From contig JBMTYG010000134.1 of NCBI GenBank assembly GCA_049454295.1, forward strand, positions 1 through 8,166: a stretch of 8,166 nucleotides of DNA, written 5' to 3'. Shown in pieces: positions 4,896-8,166 of the stretch. The notes below the pieces were generated by a model. That model was not told where the DNA came from. It saw nothing but the letters and a program-made list of their open reading frames with translations, and did no database searches. A program made the translations under genes and the position numbers. This stretch comes from UBA7803 sp049454295. Lineage in GTDB: Bacteria; Pseudomonadota; Gammaproteobacteria; Pseudomonadales; Azotimanducaceae. The stretch's first letter is position 1; each line of letters begins with the position of its first letter.

Positions 4896-7800
4896 TCAGT
4901 CTGCCACTGTTGCTACGTTGTCGTCGCTGTTCCGATCGATGCGCAGGTTGTAGGGATCGACGCCAATGTAGACCGGCCGCTGCTCTGTTACCAGTCGGAC
5001 AGTCTGTGTCCCGCTCTTCAGCGCTGAGCGAGTCATGGCAAGCACTGAGTCTGCAGAAAACGCCTTCTTTCCGGGCTCTTCGCTGAACGCACCCACGTCG
5101 AACTCCTCGTCAAGCGGCGCTTCGGTTTCGTTGCCCTCACCGTCGGCGTAGTGCTTGCGGGCGTCGACCACGAAGGTGGTCTCGAAGCGGCCATCGGGCA
5201 GCTCGCGAACAACCGGCTCTCGGGCGGCGAGATCATAGATCGTAATCTTCTCGAAGAGATCAACGATAACCTGCTCGTATCTCCCAGCTGTCTCGGCTCG
5301 AAGCAGACGCAGGAAATCACGCGTATCCGGATACGGAGCACCCTTGAACGCGAACTCCTTCAGCAACGCTTGGAGAGCGCGATTTACCGCGTCTTCGCCG
5401 ATGATCTCCTTCAGCCCGTACATCGCTACGGCGCCCTTGTTGTAGTGAATGTAGCCCTGATCTTCGACCCGGCTAAGCGGAAGTTCCTCGACCGCTTCGG
5501 TGCCCCGCGAGCGCAGATAGCGATCAAGCTCGCGCTTCAGGAAGCGCCGAATCTGCGGCTTGCCATAGAGTTGCTCCATCACCAGCAGGGCTGAGTACTG
5601 GGAGAAGGTTTCGGATAACAGGGTCATGCCTTGCTTGTTGGCGCCAATCAGCTGGTGCGCCCACCACTGGTGAGCGATCTCGTGTGCCGTGACATAGGTG
5701 ACCAGATCAATCAGGTCGTCCTGATCCTCTTCGCGAAAGTTCTGTATGAAGCCGATACTTTCAGAGTACGGCACTGTATTTGCGAACGACTGAGCGAAGC
5801 CTGCGTAGGCCGGGAACTCAAGAATGCGCGCCTGCTGGAACTGAAAGGGCGAGAAGCGCTCGCTGAAGACGTCCAGGGATATCTTCATGGCATCGAGCAT
5901 GCGCTGTACGTTGTGCTCGTGTTCCGGGTGGTAGTAGACGGCGAGCGCGACGGAGGATCCCTCCGGGTTCACCCAGGTGTCGTCCGCGCGGGCGTATCGA
6001 GCCGACTGCAGTGAGAAGAAATGCTGGATCGGCGACTCGGTTCGCGTGACGACGGTGCGGCGCCCATCGGCCGTTGTATCACTGACGGTCATGCCGGGTG
6101 CAACCGGTGTCTGATCGGCATCGGTACTGAGTCGAATATCCGCAGTCACCCAATCACTGTCGGGTCGCAGGTAGTGGGAGCCATTCGCGGTCTCATCCTC
6201 GAGGCGCGCGACGCGCAGTTCTTCGGGCAGATCGTACTTGCGTCGCGTTGCGCGGTCCCGCAGGAAGATGGTTCGGTCGATACCGAGTAGCGGGCTGATC
6301 TCGGCGTTGTTGATGAACGTGCCGTTAGTCACCAGGCGTGTTTGCGCGTTGCTGTTCGGGAAGCCTTGCTCCTGAAGCCGGGTGACAAAGCGGAGCGTGC
6401 GCGTTTCGCCCGGTGCCATCGGTTCGTCGAGTGCGTAGATGCGCACGCCAAACTCTTCATACGTGGTCTCGAGTCGACTACCGGACATATCGAGTTTCTC
6501 GATCGCGAGCTCTCTTGGCGTTGAGATGATAAGCTGGAGCACCGGCACCTCGTGGCGATTGACCAGCGTGTATTCGCCTGTCGTCACCGCCAGTCGTTCG
6601 CGCGGATACAGCGCGACATCGAGTCTCACATGGGTGATCTTCGGCTGCGGCAAAGTCTCGAGCGGCAGCAGCACCCGTTCGGCGTCGGCAAGCAGCTGCT
6701 CCTGCTCAGGCTCGGTGATGTAGCGATTAAGAACATTGCTGTTGTAGAAGATGTACGCGCCGCTTCCGACCCATGCGAGTGCGAACAGCCCCATGAGCAC
6801 GCCGGCAGGACCACGCAAACGTTTTGGAGCTAGGACAAAGCGCGGGCGCAGGCGCGTCTCTGTGCCGCGACGCCACAGCAGATGCGCGCCGACCAGAAGC
6901 ATCAGCGCGAAAGCAGTCCAATAGAATTGATGCCAGGCGCGTGCAATCCAGAAGTGGCCCATACCGTTCATGTCCGAGAGCGGAACGGGGGCAGCGTCAC
7001 CGAAGTTGTAGAGCCTGTGCTCGAAGCCAGTGGTTGCCAACGCGATGCTCGCGACCACCTGAAGCAACATGACGGCCCATCCCGCCGCCTTGCTGGGCAC
7101 CAGCGTCTGTACGAAAATCGAGAGAATTGCGTACTGAAGCGATCCGATCAGAACCGGCAGCACGAACCAGAGCAGGTAGCTGCCGAGCTCGAGGTGTGTG
7201 TAGCCCTTTATCAGCTGGAAGAGCACGGCACCCAGCATGGCGATCAGCAGAGACGAGAGCAGCACAAGCCCCATGGCGAGAACTTTTGGGAGCACGAACA
7301 CCCAGCTCGGGGTTGCCGTAGCGTCCACGATTTCATGCATGCGGTAATCTCGATCCCGCCACACCAGCTCGCCGCCGTAATAGATAGCGACAATCAGCGG
7401 GATGATCGCGAACGCCCCTGTGAGCATCTCGACGACGGCGCGGGTGACCGGGAAGTAGGGCACGCCGCCCATCTCGGCGACGCTGCTGAGCCCGGAAAGC
7501 GCATTGAACAGACCCAGCGCAAGAAGCACGGCAAAGGCTGGACTGCGCAGCACAAAGAGCATGTCCAGCCGGATCATCGCGCGCAGCGCCGCCCACGAAT
7601 GCCCTGGCGCGGGTCGCGTCAGCGGCGTCAAGGTTGGCAGGGCCGCGGCCGAGACGGACTTCCCTTTGCGATCGACCGTCTGTCGGGAAGCTTCCGGCCG
7701 GAACACCGCGTAGGCAACGGCAAGAAGTACCGCCCCGAGTGAAAGCCAGAGAATGCGGTTGTAAAGAAGCCCGCCCGCGAGCTCAGGCAGCCGGGTGTTG

Positions 7801-8166
7801 CGCTCGCTGACCGTCCAGTACTTCGTCGCATCGAAGAGCGCGCCAATCGCGAAGGGATCGAGCAGGCTTCCAAGCTCCTCAAGCTCGGGTTCGCTCAGCA
7901 TCATCTGGGATGCGGTGTAGAGCACCAGAAAGGCGATCACGCCGACATAGCACCACATCATCGAGTGCGTTGCGGTTGCGAGGGCAAAAAAGCCCGCCGC
8001 CATGACCAGTACGGTCGGCACGCTGTAGACGAACAGCGCATACGCATAGTGGCCGAGGATAAAGGGGCCGATCTTCTCGGGATCCTGCCAGGGCATCAGG
8101 CTACCCACGAGAACGCCGATCGGAACCGCCGCCATCACAAGACACGCAACGATTGTCGATCCGACG
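4896..8166 (-). CDS. ABC-2 type permease / M1-family aminopeptidase fusion, 5'-truncated by the window
   Basis: The frame is open to the window edge; a GTG at 8138 lies within a membrane segment and is not the start. Compared with relatives of about 1,200 residues, roughly 100-130 N-terminal residues are missing. Residue numbers here count from that GTG. Residues 1-146 finish a first permease module. About 182-430 form a second, with the typical GELVWRDRDYRMHEIVDAT (256-274). A last TM lies at about 444-466. About 490-1080 form a periplasmic M1 peptidase: zinc site HEIAHQWW (His819, Glu820, His823), third ligand Glu843 in LSETFSQYSA, and probable catalytic Tyr899 in YNKGA. GAMEN is replaced by FAQSFANTVPYSES (781-794), and the second His and the Glu are separated by 19 residues instead of 18. 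Both resemble what I recall of this fusion subfamily. The partner ATPase is not in the window. It is the first gene of the visible operon. Confidence 0.9.
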   Translation of the reverse strand, partial: VGSTIVACLVMAAVPIGVLVGSLMPWQDPEKIGPFILGHYAYALFVYSVPTVLVMAAGFFALATATHSMMWCYVGVIAFLVLYTASQMMLSEPELEELGSLLDPFAIGALFDATKYWTVSERNTRLPELAGGLLYNRILWLSLGAVLLAVAYAVFRPEASRQTVDRKGKSVSAAALPTLTPLTRPAPGHSWAALRAMIRLDMLFVLRSPAFAVLLALGLFNALSGLSSVAEMGGVPYFPVTRAVVEMLTGAFAIIPLIVAIYYGGELVWRDRDYRMHEIVDATATPSWVFVLPKVLAMGLVLLSSLLIAMLGAVLFQLIKGYTHLELGSYLLWFVLPVLIGSLQYAILSIFVQTLVPSKAAGWAVMLLQVVASIALATTGFEHRLYNFGDAAPVPLSDMNGMGHFWIARAWHQFYWTAFALMLLVGAHLLWRRGTETRLRPRFVLAPKRLRGPAGVLMGLFALAWVGSGAYIFYNSNVLNRYITEPEQEQLLADAERVLLPLETLPQPKITHVRLDVALYPRERLAVTTGEYTLVNRHEVPVLQLIISTPRELAIEKLDMSGSRLETTYEEFGVRIYALDEPMAPGETRTLRFVTRLQEQGFPNSNAQTRLVTNGTFINNAEISPLLGIDRTIFLRDRATRRKYDLPEELRVARLEDETANGSHYLRPDSDWVTADIRLSTDADQTPVAPGMTVSDTTADGRRTVVTRTESPIQHFFSLQSARYARADDTWVNPEGSSVALAVYYHPEHEHNVQRMLDAMKISLDVFSERFSPFQFQQARILEFPAYAGFAQSFANTVPYSESIGFIQNFREEDQDDLIDLVTYVTAHEIAHQWWAHQLIGANKQGMTLLSETFSQYSALLVMEQLYGKPQIRRFLKRELDRYLRSRGTEAVEELPLSRVEDQGYIHYNKGAVAMYGLKEIIGEDAVNRALQALLKEFAFKGAPYPDTRDFLRLLRAETAGRYEQVIVDLFEKITIYDLAAREPVVRELPDGRFETTFVVDARKHYADGEGNETEAPLDEEFDVGAFSEEPGKKAFSADSVLAMTRSALKSGTQTVRLVTEQRPVYIGVDPYNLRIDRNSDDNVATVAD

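Noticed and set aside
6882..7742. A 286-codon open frame on the plus strand inside the permease-peptidase gene.
   Set aside because: It is exactly antisense to conserved permease sequence. Its product is rich in His, Arg and Gln with no recognisable domain, as expected for a shadow of a GC-rich gene.
8133..8138. GTG (8138) or ATG (8135) as the true start of the permease-peptidase.
   Set aside because: The frame stays open to the window end and reads as hydrophobic membrane sequence. The first permease module of this family needs about 100 or more residues before this point.
1..8166. CRISPR arrays, tRNA or rRNA genes, insertion sequences and attachment sites.
   Set aside because: I saw no regularly spaced repeats, no cloverleaf-like sequence, no transposase or integrase motifs and no terminal inverted repeats.

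Overview
The window is a compact bacterial chromosomal segment, with no gene-free stretch longer than about 100 bases. Gene content suggests a Gram-negative bacterium, most likely a proteobacterium. The pointers are a Sec-type signal peptide on an exported esterase-like protein, a DUF3147 inner-membrane protein, an ABC-permease/M1-peptidase fusion, and MaoC plus amidohydrolase enzymes of CoA or ring-compound metabolism. Coding sequence in the right three quarters is GC-rich (about 65% in lines I counted by hand). The first 600 bases are clearly lower (about 51% by hand count). No sequence search was possible, so a gammaproteobacterial assignment is only a leaning.

Left part (1-1417): the 3' end of a plus-strand gene encodes the C-terminal SGNH domain of what looks like an acyltransferase-3/SGNH (OafA-like) cell-envelope O-acetyltransferase. 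It meets, tail to tail, a minus-strand gene for a secreted SGNH/GDSL hydrolase with all expected catalytic blocks. The composition of the first gene suggests this edge belongs to a transferred surface-polysaccharide region.

Middle (1418-2872): an 83-base divergent intergenic region separates the SGNH hydrolase from a plus-strand luciferase-like (LLM) flavin or F420 oxidoreductase gene. The region carries a near-perfect 8-bp inverted repeat. The oxidoreductase gene runs convergently into a DUF3147 membrane-protein gene, and both stop codons lie in a single palindromic hexamer, CTATAG.

Right part (2873-8166): three minus-strand genes with gaps of only 7 and 3 bases form a probable operon. In transcription order they are a large ABC-2 permease/M1 aminopeptidase fusion (5' end outside the window), an amidohydrolase-2 (ACMSD-like) metalloenzyme, and a double-hotdog MaoC-type dehydratase. 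A candidate terminator follows the MaoC gene, before DUF3147. The two small-molecule enzymes plausibly act in one degradative or CoA-thioester pathway, and the LLM oxidoreductase may belong to it too. How the membrane peptidase-permease relates to them is not evident.

I did not find a clearly new mobile, defence or RNA-based system. The points most worth a second look are the MaoC protein whose hydratase residues are divided between its two hotdog halves, the permease-peptidase fusion with altered M1 motifs inside an enzyme operon, and the inverted repeat in the divergent promoter region.
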